DNA of 64,000 bases. Origin: Puccinia triticina (lineage: Eukaryota; Basidiomycota; Pucciniomycetes; Pucciniales; Pucciniaceae). The stretch lies in contig NC_070571.1 in the NCBI RefSeq assembly GCF_026914185.1, positions 2,604,001 through 2,668,000 on the forward strand, read 5' to 3'. Made by a program: the position numbers and the translations under genes. Below, piece after piece: positions 11,496 through 23,129 of the stretch. The notes beneath the pieces are model-generated. The model was not told where the DNA came from, searched no databases, and was given only the letters and a program-made list of their open reading frames with translations. Numbering within the stretch: position 1 is the stretch's first letter; each line of letters opens with the position of its first letter.

Positions 11496-13558
11496 CTAAA
11501 GCAATTTAAAGCCGTCGGATTTAGACAGGGAGAACTGGGGATGAGGGTCTTCAGGCAGAGAAGTAGCAGGATTAGGAGCAGCTTCGGAACCGAATCCAAA
11601 CAAGCTGGCAAACAGCTCGTCCTTTTGCTCCTCTGTCCACAGTTCATTCTGGATCGGGACCATCAATGAGACAAGTTTGTCGTGCACGTCGTAGCGGATC
11701 TTGCGTCCTTTCGATGCTTTCGGGTCCACCGCTTCTCGGTGCGTTCGTTGGGATCTGTAGTCGTTCATTCCCATCATCGTCTCTTCTGTCGACAAATCAA
11801 AATCCAAAAACCCAAGTCAGTTTCTGTTTCCGTTCTGTCTTTAAGCGATAGGGTTTTCTTTTGAAATTATTCTTTTGACTGGTTGAGAGCCGTTTGATTT
11901 GGTGGTAGTGCTCACCCTGATTCCGTGTGGCAGTTTCGACGACCTCCTTCAGCAAAGAGAGATAGAAATCACGATCTTCGAAGATTTGGGGTCCCGAGAA
12001 GGCCTCTCCGGAGGTGGCATTTTGAGTAGTCCGATTAGTGCGCTGTTTACTGGTCCGACTACGGGTGACCAACTTGTCGCGTTCGTCTTTGGAAGACCAG
12101 ATCTGCTCGAGTTGGTCCATCACGTTCTGTTGCTTCGAGCCGCCGTCGAACTTCTTAGTGTTTAACGCCGTCGTCGAGTTGATCTTCGTCGACCATTTTC
12201 GGACCGTTGTTCGTAGGTATGGCGTCAATCTGTTGACTCCCAGAAACAAAGCCCGCAATATTCAAGCATCGATGTTGTTTGAGCTGGTTTTGCTTTGTCG
12301 TCAAAAAGGACATGCCCAATCGAGCGGAAGGAGAATAAACTGACCGTTTATCAAGTTCCCCAGCATGCTCGAGGCAGTCTTTCAAACTACTTGTCCTGTC
12401 TTCATCGATCACATGATGGTCCTTCCTCCGTTTCCGAGGGGGCTCTCCGTCAATTGACTCCATCAATTGCTATCAAAGAAAACAAGGAGTAAGCACAAAG
12501 GAAAGCCGATGATAATTATGATCTAAGAGGGGGTGACTTACAGCCCTCAAGGTGCCAATCTTGGAGCTGATTTCCAGGAGGTTGTTGATCGCGATTCGCG
12601 CCTGTTCCTTCTCACTGCTATCATCTGTTCCTTCAATCTTTTCCTGCTGAGAATTTATCTGAACCAACAAATTAACCATACGAAAGGTTATTGATACTTA
12701 AAACAGTTGAACTTACCTCTACTAGTTTGTTGGCAGCAATCAAAGGCTTTTGTATTCCAATCCTAACTGCAAGAATTCTATCGTACGTCGTCTATAGACC
12801 GATTTGATATGATATTTTGGAATCGTCAGAAACGAACATTTGACCTCCTACTCTCAGAAAAACGGGAGTAAATAAGAGTTATTCAGACGTACAAGTTGTT
12901 TTTTAACGGCCTTCCCCTTTTCGATGTCTGCTTTAACTGAGGATTGCAGCTGTTTTATGAGATCGGACGGCTGTTCTTGTGTGGTTTGTTTGGCGTGGCT
13001 TGGAGTTGATTCAAGAGTGAAGTTTTCTGTGGTTTGCTGATCTCCGTTTTGCGTATCATTGGTTGATGTCGAAGAAGCACGGATTGAATGTCCTTCGTCT
13101 TCGTCTTTGTTCTCATCATCATCGTCGTCTTCCTCCTGCTCCTGCTCATCTTCGTCATCGTCTTCTACCTCGCCGTCATCATCATCATCCATCCCCAATT
13201 CTTCATCGTCATCTTCATCTTCTTCCTCAGCGAGTTTCTTCTCTTTACGATCTTTGTAGGTTTTGTTGTTTGAGTCGTCTGATTCCGATCGGTTAGCCGG
13301 ATCGGGATCCATCCAATCTTTGACATTCACCAGTCGACCGGCATACTTTTTCCTCTGTTGAGTAGAACCTTCTTCATTGATGTTTATCTTCTGCCTCAGC
13401 TGGCTGGGTCCCATGAGCTTCTCGATATCCTCATCTTCGGCGCCTGGTTCTCTTGACTCCTTGGCTTTGGCATCGATCGAATGGTATCCATCTTCTGGGT
13501 CGATCTCGGCCGGATTCGGTTGTGAGATTTTCTGGAATAGTGATGCTAGTGAGCTCAT
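11496..13558 (-). CDS. BFR2: Ribosome biogenesis protein BFR2/AATF (Che-1/TRAUB)
   Basis: Six exons on the minus strand (13558-12893, 12791-12717, 12658-12542, 12469-12345, 12229-11916, 11785-11496) give 528 residues with phase kept at every junction. The N-terminal third is acidic, with runs of Asp/Glu at about residues 110-165 that make misleading Ser- and hydrophobic-rich ORFs on the other strand. The middle has the coiled AATF region (TTYDRILAVRIGIQK, PLIAANKL) and a short basic PPRKRRK. The C-terminal TRAUB segment is clear: EDRDFYLSLLKE, then DPKASKGRKIRYDVHDKLVS and a Trp/Phe-rich tail. BFR2 belongs to the small-subunit processome and acts in early 18S rRNA maturation in the nucleolus. 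The gene is head to head with the dynein light chain gene, 279 bp apart. Confidence 0.92.
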
Positions 13559-13837
13559 GACCTCATTCGTTCGTTCGGTCGGTCGGTCGTTCCTTTCCTT
13601 TCTTTGAAATGTGGGGTTATCAGCTCGAGTGACTTTTTTAGCCGGCCAAATGAATATTCATTTTGTGCGCCGACCCAAGCCTCAACGGGGGGTCCTATTG
13701 AGCCCGATCCGCCGGCTGGCTCGACGGGTTTCGGATCAGGTTAGTCTGAGAATCCCTGGGCAATCGACATCATCATCTTCTGAGTAGATTTGATATACAC
13801 ACCAAAGAAGTCCATCGTTTGCGAACAAAGAACAATC
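13559..13837. promoter_or_regulatory. Compact divergent promoter, BFR2 / dynein light chain
   Basis: Only 279 bp separate the two start codons, so the genes must share or abut promoters. A (CGGT)n-like run (TTCGTTCGGTCGGTCGGTCG) lies at about 13567-13590, just upstream of BFR2. No TATA box is obvious. Confidence 0.5.
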
Positions 13838-14704
13838 ATGTCTGAATCACCCGTAGCGGCCACCAAGACAGAGCAGCCGAAGGTGAGCACCCTACCCACT
13901 CACCTCTCTCTTAATTCCTCGGCCAAATAGCAAACGGCTGACGCTAGGATATTTATGACTGATTGTTTTGTGGATGGACAGGCCGTGGTAAAAGCTGCCG
14001 ATATGTCAGAGAAACTGCAACAAGCAGCCGTCGATATTGCCTCAGACGCCCTGGAGAAATGGAACATCGAGAAAGACGTCGGTTGACCTCTGCCTTCCCT
14101 TCTCCCAATCCTCGCTTGATCAACACGTCTCATGCGTCATCTTGGCCCCAATCGGCTCGACCGCTCCTCTCACACTATTGACACCAATTCTTGAATTGCT
14201 TCTATCATTCAGATTGCTGCTTTCATCAAACGGGAGTTCGATCAGCGACATGGGGGAACATGGCATGGTACGCCTATATATCCGAGAACTACACATCAGC
14301 ATCCCCGTCCACTCCGCTACTTGGAAGCTCTTTTTTGATCATCAATCAGTACTGACTAAATCTTCGTCGGTTTGATATCTGTAGTGGTAGTAGGGAGAAA
14401 TTTTGGTAGTTATGTCACTCATGGTCAATCATCTTGCTTCTTCCCATCTTTCACAACTCCTCGAGCTGTCGCAAGTTTCCCCTTTCATTAACCAATGCCT
14501 AGATTTTGTTTATGTGTATACCAGAAACCGGGCATTTCATTTACTTTTACATGGGTCAGATAGCCATTGTGAGTCCTCATTCATTGAATTCAACTTCTTC
14601 CAAACCGTTCAAGCATGTGTTTTGTATGCAATCAATCAATCAACTTTCTGTCACTGACTTGGTTTTCTATATTCTTCCAGCTATTATTTAAAAGTGGAAA
14701 TTGA
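13838..14704 (+). CDS. DYN2: Dynein light chain LC8
   Basis: Six exons (13838-13882, 13982-14077, 14213-14267, 14385-14423, 14525-14568, 14681-14704) join to 100 residues. The product is a textbook LC8: [63 protein letters not shown] and a short LLFKSGN end. LC8 is a homodimeric hub that binds short linear motifs in dynein intermediate chain, nuclear pore and other partners. A 12-residue non-conserved N-terminal extension precedes the core. The exons are too short for ORF calling; only their joined frame shows the gene. The second donor (GTCGGT after EKD) is weak but is the only one that keeps the family sequence. Confidence 0.95.
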
Positions 14705-15684
14705 TTTCCAGCCCTTCTAGCACTGGGGAACGTTCCCTTGGAAAACGTGTCTCCATAACAAGAACCTAACAAAACACACAACAATGTCCTCAATTGTCCA
14801 CCTCGAAAAACAAAAACACGTCAAAGCCTCTCTCTCTCTCTCAAGCCATTTAGTTTCTTGGGCAAGTTAATAGATAACTTGATATACTTGAGTTGTAGTA
14901 GTCGATCAAAGGATCGTATCACTCAATCTTTTTTCCTTTATCTCTCTTGGGTCTGTGGTTAGATTTTTATTTATTTGATTTCATTGATTTCTGGCTGATT
15001 GTTTCATATTGATAATCAATTATTTGAATTGTTGGCATCTTTTGTCCACTCATCCTCATCACCTATTGAGCTTCCAAATACCTCTATGATTCTGCATATG
15101 TTGCATTGACTCACCAGTCTGTCCTTATATCTCCTTTGCTTCCTCATGCTCGCTTTTCTTCCTGTGTTTTACCAGATTGATTGATGGTATGTATGTATGA
15201 TACACCCACCCAGCTGGAAAACGTCCTCAGTTGATCTATTCCGCTGGTGTCATTTTCAGAGCTCTCACGTTGGTCTGACGATTGTCATACAGTGGCATCC
15301 CTACTGGGGACAGGTGTGCGGTACGCCCTTGTACCGCTAGTGTAATCCCCGGAGGGGGGGGCGTTCCGCCGTTATGGCCGCCTGCCACAAACTTGTGGCA
15401 ATCAACCAGAGCGCGTCCAGTGTACAACATGTTCATAATTCTGGGCTTCGATGCGCCCTGATGCGCCCCTGTTGAATATATACTCTTGGATTGGGAAATG
15501 CACTTCTTCAGACTTCTTCTCTGGGGTTCAGCCGTATGCTTCGGCTAGTTTGATCAGAGTTGAGAATACAAGCTGACCATTTGCGCCGTTTTTCCTCGAC
15601 CCCACCCCGCCTGTCTCTTGACGCTGTGGTAGTTATAGATAACCGTCGCTCGCAGAGTTTTCTTACGCCGCTTCGCAAGCCAGC
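14705..15684. other. Intergenic, promoter of secreted gene at 15685
   Basis: No supported gene. A GC-rich block at 15300-15480 is followed by TATATACTC near 15476 and a pyrimidine-rich stretch before the start at 15685. A start-site role for the TATA-like sequence is inference. Confidence 0.4.
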
Positions 15685-16663
15685 ATGTTTACAGCCGGTT
15701 CGATCTGGAAGCTATTCGTCGTTTCGGCCGTGATTGCTCTGGTCGGCCTACGAGCCGTCGAACTTGCCGAAGTCCAGCAACGCGGCCTTTCAAGAAGAGC
15801 GCCGACACCCAAGGCCCGAGTCCAAGTGAAGGGTTCCATAACCTGTGGTGACAGCTGGACAACTACACTACAACTCAAGTTGGGACCACCTAATGAAGAG
15901 AAAGTAACACCAAAAGGGGCGGGTCAGGAAGTCTGTAAGCCCACAAATCGGCCTGTGATTGTGTTTTAAAACCACGAAGTTCAAGCTCTAACTCTCGAAA
16001 CGCAACAATCGTTATACAGCTTGCAGAGGCTACGATAGTTTGGGTTACGAGTGCGACTGGCCCACATGCTATGTGTCGAAGGATAACGTCAACCATGGTA
16101 AGTTCATTTGTTCATTAAATTTAGACTCTCGGTAAAATTGTTGACAGTGAACTACACTATAAATCATCTCCCCCGCTAATTAATAAGTTGTAAAGCCTGG
16201 CCATTTGTCAGTCCACTTGCTTACCTTTACAAAATGCATACGTTACCGCAATGATGGTGAGACAGGGCCGCCCACAACAAAAGTAGACTTCATGCATCCA
16301 ATCCAATTCTGGGCTAGGAATCTTGCTGGGTACTTGGGTGCGTGATCTATGTATCTCTTGTTCTTTTTTTTTGTTATATATAAGAGTAAATGTGAAGCTC
16401 ATCCCCCATGATTGGAAACCTCTGGGATTTATGCAGTGGCCATAGGTCAGGACAGTGGGCCCCATCGAAAGGACGACATAATACGTCGATATAAATGCCT
16501 TTGGAGCTCATCCTCGGACCCCAACAACCAAAGACCTGGTGAGTCCAAGCTTTGAATTCTTCGCAATACCAAGTTCAATTTGCTAAAACTGCCCTATCAC
16601 ATCTTGCCAGTGTGTCATAATTGCACCCGCAAAGCCTTCAAGGAGCCCAAGCCCCCTCACTAA
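15685..16663 (+). CDS. Small secreted Cys-rich protein (candidate effector)
   Basis: Exons 15685-15934, 16020-16097, 16446-16538 and 16611-16663 join with phase 1 at each junction to 157 residues. A signal peptide (hydrophobic LFVVSAVIALVGL) ends around residue 28, followed by LSRR, a possible Kex2 site at about 35-38. The mature part has seven cysteines, spread as ITCG, VSCRG, YECDW, PTCY, YKCLW and a terminal CHNC. Two are in aromatic-x-Cys context (YxC), a feature often noted in haustorial effector candidates of rusts and mildews. Uniform phase-1 introns are usual in such families. The second intron is long (348 nt). No known domain is recognised, and the effector role is inferred. Confidence 0.82.
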
Positions 16664-17835
16664 GAAGTAGTCTGCTTGTTGGATATGTGATTTGTATAAG
16701 CACCAAGAAGGACTCCATCTGTTCTTGTTAGATTTGAAACAGCAAGATTACAAAAACCAATTTCACTTTGGCACTGTGTCAACCAGCACCCGTTTGCTCC
16801 GTGCATCTTGTGAGATTGAGGGCTACAACATGGACCATTTGGCTTTGAATTATAAGTGGGGAGTCGTACCAGAAATGTAAATGTCATAATTCGTCTTTTC
16901 CTTTGAGAAACCTCAGGCCACCAGTGTCACTGTGGTGCTTCCTTACGCGACGTCTCACGTCTGCTCGCATAGGCTTTTTTTAAATGCACATTTGATTCGC
17001 CTCGCGCTATGCACATGCAAGCTAAGAATGAGTTGCCTCGGGATTAGGCTTAGCCCCGTAGAAATTAAATATGTAAGATTAGAATTCTGAATGGGTGTCT
17101 TGATGATTCATCAAAAAGGGTTGGACAGGCCTATACAAGTCACGCTCGGCGTGAACTGGATGCAATTGCGTGGTGGCATTGGATGAGCTGACGGGGGATG
17201 TTTTCGGAGTCATTCATCTTCCCAGTTGGTGAGTAGCAGTCGGGGTAGAAAAACCAACCTGTGAAGCGATCTCTACAGTGCTATACAGCATCCAAGATCC
17301 GGCTCTTCATGAATCGAATCCCTCTCGGCACAAACGGCGCTTGTCCATCAACCGCGGGGCGTGACGTGTGCACATCTCGTGAAATCAAAACAGCGGTGGC
17401 TGAGTAATAATCTTCCATTCGGCTGGGTATTTTTACGGACATCCTTATCTAAGATTAAGGGTTTACTTTGTTGTGAAACTGATCGGCAGCGTCATGGCTA
17501 ATAATTCCAACGGGCGATCGATCGAGCATACAGCCGAGTTCCGCTCGAATGTTTCCTTAAGAGCACTATGTGAGTCCGGAACTGACCAAAAGGCTGTGTG
17601 AAGATCAACTCTGACCAATCGCAGATGACGTGCCTGATTCATCCACCCCCTAGCTCCTGCCAGTGATCAAACCACTTTTCACCGATCATCAATATTTAAA
17701 AGACCACTTCTGGTGCCATTTTCCGGCTCTTGTTCCACTCACCCCTTCCATCGAACCGCATTTCCAAAAACACAAAAATAAGTTCCGTGAGACATTCTCC
17801 TTTTGGTACATAATAACCATAGCGAAGCATTCACA
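16664..17835. other. Intergenic
   Basis: No supported coding sequence. A short open frame beginning at the ATG near 17495 runs about 35 codons without support. The block upstream of 17836 is the probable promoter of the glycine-rich protein gene and contains CCCCCT near 17645, which matches a stress-response element core by sequence only. Confidence 0.4.
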
Positions 17836-18737
17836 ATGGGATTACTAGATGAAGTCAATATTCCTTTTTTCGAATTCTCGCTTGATGATCGATGCGAAGG
17901 TGATAACGATGATTAGCTGATAGATCTCTCCTGAAATCTTGTGACCCATCCCTTTACAGGCCAAAGACCTTATGAATACCTCGATGCCAAAAGCTACAGA
18001 AAGGTTTTCGGGCCAGAATGATTCTGATCGCAGCGGAGGACGCAACCAGGGCTCGGGTGGAAATCCAAGTCAGTACTTCAGAGAGCTTACCAACCGTGTG
18101 GGGATTGACTGACTGAGGCGCCCCGTCTTGCCGGCTTAATGGGATCAGACCTAGATGACTCTAGGTACGGCAAGAGCGGGAGCGGGTATGACCAATCTGA
18201 CGATTATAAAACAGCTGGCTCCGGCATGTCTGGAGGTCGTTATGACAAGGACGAAAACGTTGGCAGTGGATGTAAGCTTTAAGTGCTCCAAAGTAATATC
18301 AGTCCACCCATAAAAACTCGTGTTGACCTGATTCTTATCCACCACTTCGCGCAGATCAAGCACGTGACAACATCCGTGCATCGCAAGCAGATAGCATCGG
18401 TGACTCTGGTTACAACCAATCCCGAGTCAACTTTGGTTCCACTGCCGATGGGACTTATGGTGCGGGCACTGATCGCCCTTCTGATGACTTTGGGGCTCGT
18501 GGCGGCGTCAGCGCCGGTGGGGTTGGAGACAGTCATGATTGTAAGTTGTCCAAGTTTGAATTGCTCGTGCTTGCTTCAATTCGTCGATCGAGGAGAAGAG
18601 ATTGAAAACCAAATCGCCGTTTTCTTTTTGCAGCCACGACTTCCGGAGGCTACGGGGCCAATTCCCAAGGGGACTCTTTCTCCAGAAAGAATCAAGCTGG
18701 CTTTGACAACGAGTTTTCGTCGTCTGGCGGGTATTGA
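17836..18737 (+). CDS. Gly/Ser/Asp-rich hydrophilic protein, stress-protein-like
   Basis: Five exons (17836-17853, 17960-18068, 18149-18271, 18355-18540, 18634-18737) join to 179 residues ending SSSGGY. There is no signal peptide and no membrane segment. After a short N-terminal helix (GLLDEAKDLMN) the protein is low complexity, rich in Gly, Ser, Asp, Tyr and Asn, with recurring S-G-Y or G-G-Y and D-S-G-Y patches. This resembles intrinsically disordered fungal stress proteins of the DDR48 or hydrophilin kind in composition, not by alignable domain. The last four splice junctions use phase 1. The first exon has only 18 coding bases. Function is unknown. Confidence 0.78.
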
Positions 18738-19334
18738 TCTCTCCCATCTGTCGTCATGTAAATACACAGTTTTTCGTAAAAGCAAAGCCAGATCACCTTA
18801 GCCAAAACGAAGAGATGACATATTTAAAGACTTGACCAAGGCATGTCTACCTTTTGTAAAAAAAAAGCAAGTTACGTCTTTACTCGGGAATGTTGTAATC
18901 ATCGAGGACTGCAGAAGACCTTTTAGGAGCAAGAAAAATGTTTGAAGTCCACATAAACTACAGTTGGACCTCTCTCTCATTTCTACTATCGAACCTTTGG
19001 TATCGAAACTGTTTTCATTCATCTCCAATTCGTTGCGAGATTTCCACACAGGGTCACCATAGGTTTGCTTGGCGTGCTCTCAAAGCCATGCCGCTTGAAA
19101 CTTATGATCAACAGCCTTGAGAGCACGCAGCCTGAAGCCGTAGTATCGTAATATGAGTAGGCTGCCTGAGCAAACCGTCTGGAGGATTGAAATGCACATG
19201 AGCAGCTCAGAAAGCAAATAAGTTTCTTTTGGGTCTAGCTTTTCTGGATGATGTATTATCGCATATATTCTCGCAAGTAATCCCAACTTCCAAGGGTTTG
19301 GAAGTGCGATAAAACGGTTTGATGATCTTGTGAC
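18738..19334. other. Intergenic
   Basis: No supported gene between the glycine-rich protein and the DUF155 protein. A short duplicated word (TTGAGAGCACGC and its complement GCGTGCTCTCAA near 19073 and 19118) makes a 12-bp inverted repeat. Confidence 0.4.
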
Positions 19335-21185
19335 ATGGATGTAACAGATGCTAGTTGGGTTGAGTCAATTCAGCCTCAGGCCTGCCTCCTTGACGTTGCA
19401 CAAGTGACAAGACACACATCGAGTAGAGCAAAGGAAATGTTCAGACCCCATCTCAGATCGATCCAATCCTTAGTTGCCTCACAGCAGCCAACCTCCAAAC
19501 TCAAGCAAAAGAAGCTCAGCATTCGAATAGGACTACTAAGTTTTCGCCCTCTGAGCACGGGACCCGAAGTGGAGGCTACTGCTACTCACGCGAACGTCAC
19601 CCCGAAAACATCGAAGAAGAGAGCTGGTACACATGGACAGGCATCAATTTTGAAATGGGATATGAAAGAAGGCTCCGAACCCTCTGGACGTCCAACCAGG
19701 TCTCTGGGCAAAGTGATTGCTTATTCGACGGCTGAAGAATATGACCTCCGAAGACTACCTAAACATCTAGATGAAGCGGGTTACCCAAGATCGACGAGGA
19801 TGTTCAACGTGCTCGGCGAGGCTATCTGGTTGCCACAATGGCCACCTTCATCTCCTTCAGCAGACAGTCATCCTGCGAAGGACCCTATTGACCGGCATGG
19901 GGAAATTTTTGTTTTTGAATCTGGTTAGGATCTTCTTATAATTTTCATTGACCGATCATCCTTCCATTGGCTGTGGTGTATCGCATCCAAGCCCTATTCG
20001 AAAAAAAGACACTCTCTTGTGCGTACTCATTGGACAATGCATAATCGAGTCGATTTTAACTAAAAAAACAGACAGTAGTCCTGTTCAAAATTTTTGTCAG
20101 GGAGAATGAACTGAAGTTTTTGCTCTTTGGAACGCATAGGCAGTTTTGTGAGCTGGGGAATCAGCTCAGAAGAAGCCGCGAAGTTTCTCAAGAAGATCAT
20201 ACGACCCAAGACAGATAAGCCGGCAAGTTTACTAGAAGTAAATCCCAGTCGGATACCAGAAAAGGAGACCGTCGATTACCTAGAATCGAATACTGGACCG
20301 ATGTTTGAAGTGGATACCGATCAGATCGTCGTTTCTGCTATCCAACCGGAGGGTTCTCTGCCTCAGGACCAAATGACGAAAACGTCAGCGACGGTGAGGT
20401 CAAGGAAGCTTCTGACACCATTCATGGCCTCCTCGACATCCTCACAAGCTCTTCAACCGCCATCCGACTTACTCTTGCTGTCTAAGTTAGCCGTCTCCTC
20501 CGCTCTCGCCCGGGCCTGTCGGCTCTCGAGGTACGAAGCCCAGCTGGATGAGTTTCTGTCAAAGGTCGAACATGTCCCTGCTAAACTCAAGGCTGGAAAC
20601 GATTCTCCTCTCAATAAACACGAAATCATCGCTCGCTATGGTGAACTCTTGGAGCTCAGACAAGGTCTCAGTCTCAAAGAAGAAAACCTTATTGATCTAC
20701 CAGAATGGTTTTGGGAAGATACCGGCGCTGAAGAACGTAAGTGTTTTTTTCCTTCTGGAAGGTTACAAGTATCCCCTTTTTTCACTTTCAATAAATTGAT
20801 TTAATTTGGATTGCATCACTTGTTAACAGGCCATTTCAAAAAAGTCTTAAGAGAGTTCGACTTCGAAAGGAGATTGAGAGTTTTGAACGACAAACTTTCG
20901 ATGGCCATCGAGCTTCAAGGCAGGCTATTCGAGTTTAGCAATTCTGTGGGACATATTTTTTCATCTATCTGCCAAGTCGATGACTTTTCTTCTTCCGTGC
21001 TAATTATCATCCCATTTTTCAGAAATATTCGCATCGACTGGAATGGATCATTATCATATTAATCGTGAGTTCTAATTGTCTTCTAAACTGCCTACACAAA
21101 TAACCTTAATTGAACAACTTTTTTTCTGCTTACACAGGCTTTCGAAATTGCTCATGCTGTCTACGCTGCTGATCATTACCATTAA
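19335..21185 (+). CDS. DUF155 (RMD1/RMND1/Sif-type) mitochondrial-like protein
   Basis: Exons 19335-19923, 20140-20736, 20830-20945, 21023-21064 and 21138-21185 join to 463 residues. The N-terminus is basic and hydroxyl-rich; a second Met at 19437 would give a cleaner mitochondrial presequence. The DUF155 core is seen as EIFVFESGSFVSWGISSEEA, then KLAVSSALARACRLSRYEAQLDEF, a helical region, and the family's C-terminal signature R-VLNDKL-MAIEL, KYSHRLEWIIIILI and AFEIAHA. The hydrophobic IIIILI patch just before the end is the single membrane-anchoring segment of this family. Yeast RMD1 and human RMND1 relate to meiotic division and mitochondrial translation. The third donor (GTGGGA) is weak but gives the correct junction. 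The island of repeats begins about 200 bp downstream. Confidence 0.88.
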
Positions 21186-21885
21186 TACCTCACACCCCAA
21201 GCACTTTTCTCAGATGTGTTTTTCCATTCGTCAGTCAGATCCAAGTTAGATCCCCCACTCCTCAAAATTCTTCATCAATTGTTTCCAGCTTTGAGATACC
21301 AATTGTTAAATAATTTTGTTTTTTGAATACGGGCAGGCTAAATGCACTCCATCATTTTGCCTTTTGCATCCATGATTTTTGAGTGGTGGACCAGCACCAG
21401 GAAAAAAAAGTAGTCACTTGATGGCAAGTGACATGATGCAGCTTTGTTTTCAGCTCCAACACTGCTCCAATGCTGCTCCTCTCCACCAGCACATCTAGGG
21501 CTCACATGACAGGTTTCAAGATCAAAGCACTCAATGTGACAAAACCAGATGATGCTCAGCTTTGGCCCTGGCCCAGCTGATGCTCAGCTTGTACCCTGGC
21601 CCAGCTGATTCTCAGCTTTTGCCCTGGCCCAGCTGATTCTCAGCTTTTGCCCTGGCCCAGCTGATGCTCAGCTTTAGCACCGGCCACCTGATGATCATCT
21701 TTGGCCCTGGCACAGCTGAATTTCAGCTCTGGTCCTGTCCAAGCTGGTTCCCATCTTTTTCCCTGGCATGGCTCAGCTGATACTCAGCAAGCTGAGCATC
21801 AGCCAGCCAGCTGGCCCAGGACTGGGTCAAAGCTGAGCATCAGGATTCTCAGCCTTGGCTTTGGCTCAGCTGATGCTTAGCCTTG

Positions 21886-22849
21886 GCCATGGCTAGAGAT
21901 GGCCCCGGCAAACCCGTTGCGGGTACCTGCTATCCGCTGGCGGGTACCCGCCACAGCTGGCAGGTACCCGCCAGCAGGTGCGGTTGCGGGTACGGATGTA
22001 TGAGATTCTGGAAAAAAGTGGGTGGGTACCCAGATAATTCAACCCACACCCGCCCACCGCTTTAACTGGAAGGCCTGATCCATTCCGGTTGCCAAGGTTT
22101 TACAGCCTTGGCAGCCAGAAAAACCCACCTGGTTGCCGAGGACACGCAACCTCATTGACCAGGAGGGATTCCTTCCGGTCACCAAGGCTGTATCTCGGCG
22201 ACCAGAAGGAAAAAATCCTGCCGGTCGCAAAGGTTACAAAACCTTGGCGACCAGGAGGATACTATCTTGCTCACAAAGTTTGTAAAACCTTGGCAACCAA
22301 GAGGAAATGGTCCTGGTCGCAGAGGTTAAATAACCTCAGCGCGCGACCAGCAGGTAACCTCCTGGTCGCAGAGGTTACCCGTCAACCAGAAGGCAACCTC
22401 TTGGTTGCCAAGGTTACCTTGCCAACCAGAAGGCAACCTCTTGGTTGCCAAGGTTACCTTGCTGACCAGAAGCTAACCTCCTGGTTGCTGAAGCTACCTT
22501 GGCGACCAGAAGACAACCTCCTGGTTGCTGAAGTTACCTCAGCAACCAGAAGGAGACCTCCTGGTTGTCAAAGTTACCTTGGCAACCAGAAGGAAACCTC
22601 CTGGTCGCAGAGGTCTTATTGCAACCAGAACTGCTTCCTTCTGGTTGCCGAGGTCATCCCTCTTCCACCAAAAGGGGCTCCTTCCGGTTGCCGAGATGAG
22701 TTTCAAGGAGCGGGTATCCAAGCGGGTAACCGCCCAGGCTGGCGGGTACCCGCCAACAAGTGCGGATGCGGGTACGGATGTCAGGATCCACTCAAAACAG
22801 GCCGCAGGTACCCGCACCCGGGTGTGATGGAGCCATCTCTAGCCATGGC
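21886..22849. mobile_element. Foldback/MITE-like element with internal about 40-bp tandem repeats
   Basis: The ends are imperfect inverted repeats of about 50 bp: GCCATGGCTAGAGATGGC at the left and its complement at the right, followed inward by GCGGGTACC-type words. The interior (about 22080-22690) is a degenerate array of about 40-bp units around AACCAGAAGGCAACCTC and TTGGTTGCCAAGGTTACCTT. The array stays open on the plus strand (22089-22880), but the translation is pure repeat and I do not treat it as a gene. The element sits in the AGCTGA repeat of the larger foldback. Confidence 0.6.
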
Positions 22850-22911
22850 TCAGCTGATGCTCAGCTTTGGCCCTAGCTAAAGGACAACAAGCTGGGGGAT
22901 CTATGACAACA

Positions 22912-23029
22912 GCAGGAACACTGTGAGCTACACAAACGGCAGGACAAGACTCAGGTGGAGGCACACCTATGACAACAGCAGGAACACTGTGAGCTACACA
23001 AACGGCGGGACAAGACTCAGGGCGAGGCA
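22912..23029. repeat. Tandem 60-bp duplication
   Basis: The unit TATGACAACAGCAGGAACAC..GACAAGACTCAG occurs twice here and again, diverged, at 24123. The third copy directly abuts the solo LTR, whose insertion duplicated the TATGA at its start. Confidence 0.6.
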
Positions 23030-23129
23030 CACCTGTGGATGACCGGAGGATGAACGTGAGTGAATTGATGATTGTGAGAAACAAATGAAGAGATGAATGA
23101 AACACAATGACACTGATACCAACCTATGA

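Noticed and set aside
13059..13296. Plus-strand Ser-rich and hydrophobic ORFs
   Set aside because: They are shadows of the Asp/Glu codon runs of BFR2 on the other strand; the minus-strand gene has full family support.
22080..22690. CRISPR-like regular repeats
   Set aside because: Units are degenerate and contiguous without unique spacers, and the DNA is eukaryotic.
22089..22880. 263-codon ORF over the 40-bp repeats
   Set aside because: The open frame is a by-product of a tandem repeat whose unit lacks stops; no start context, splice or domain evidence.
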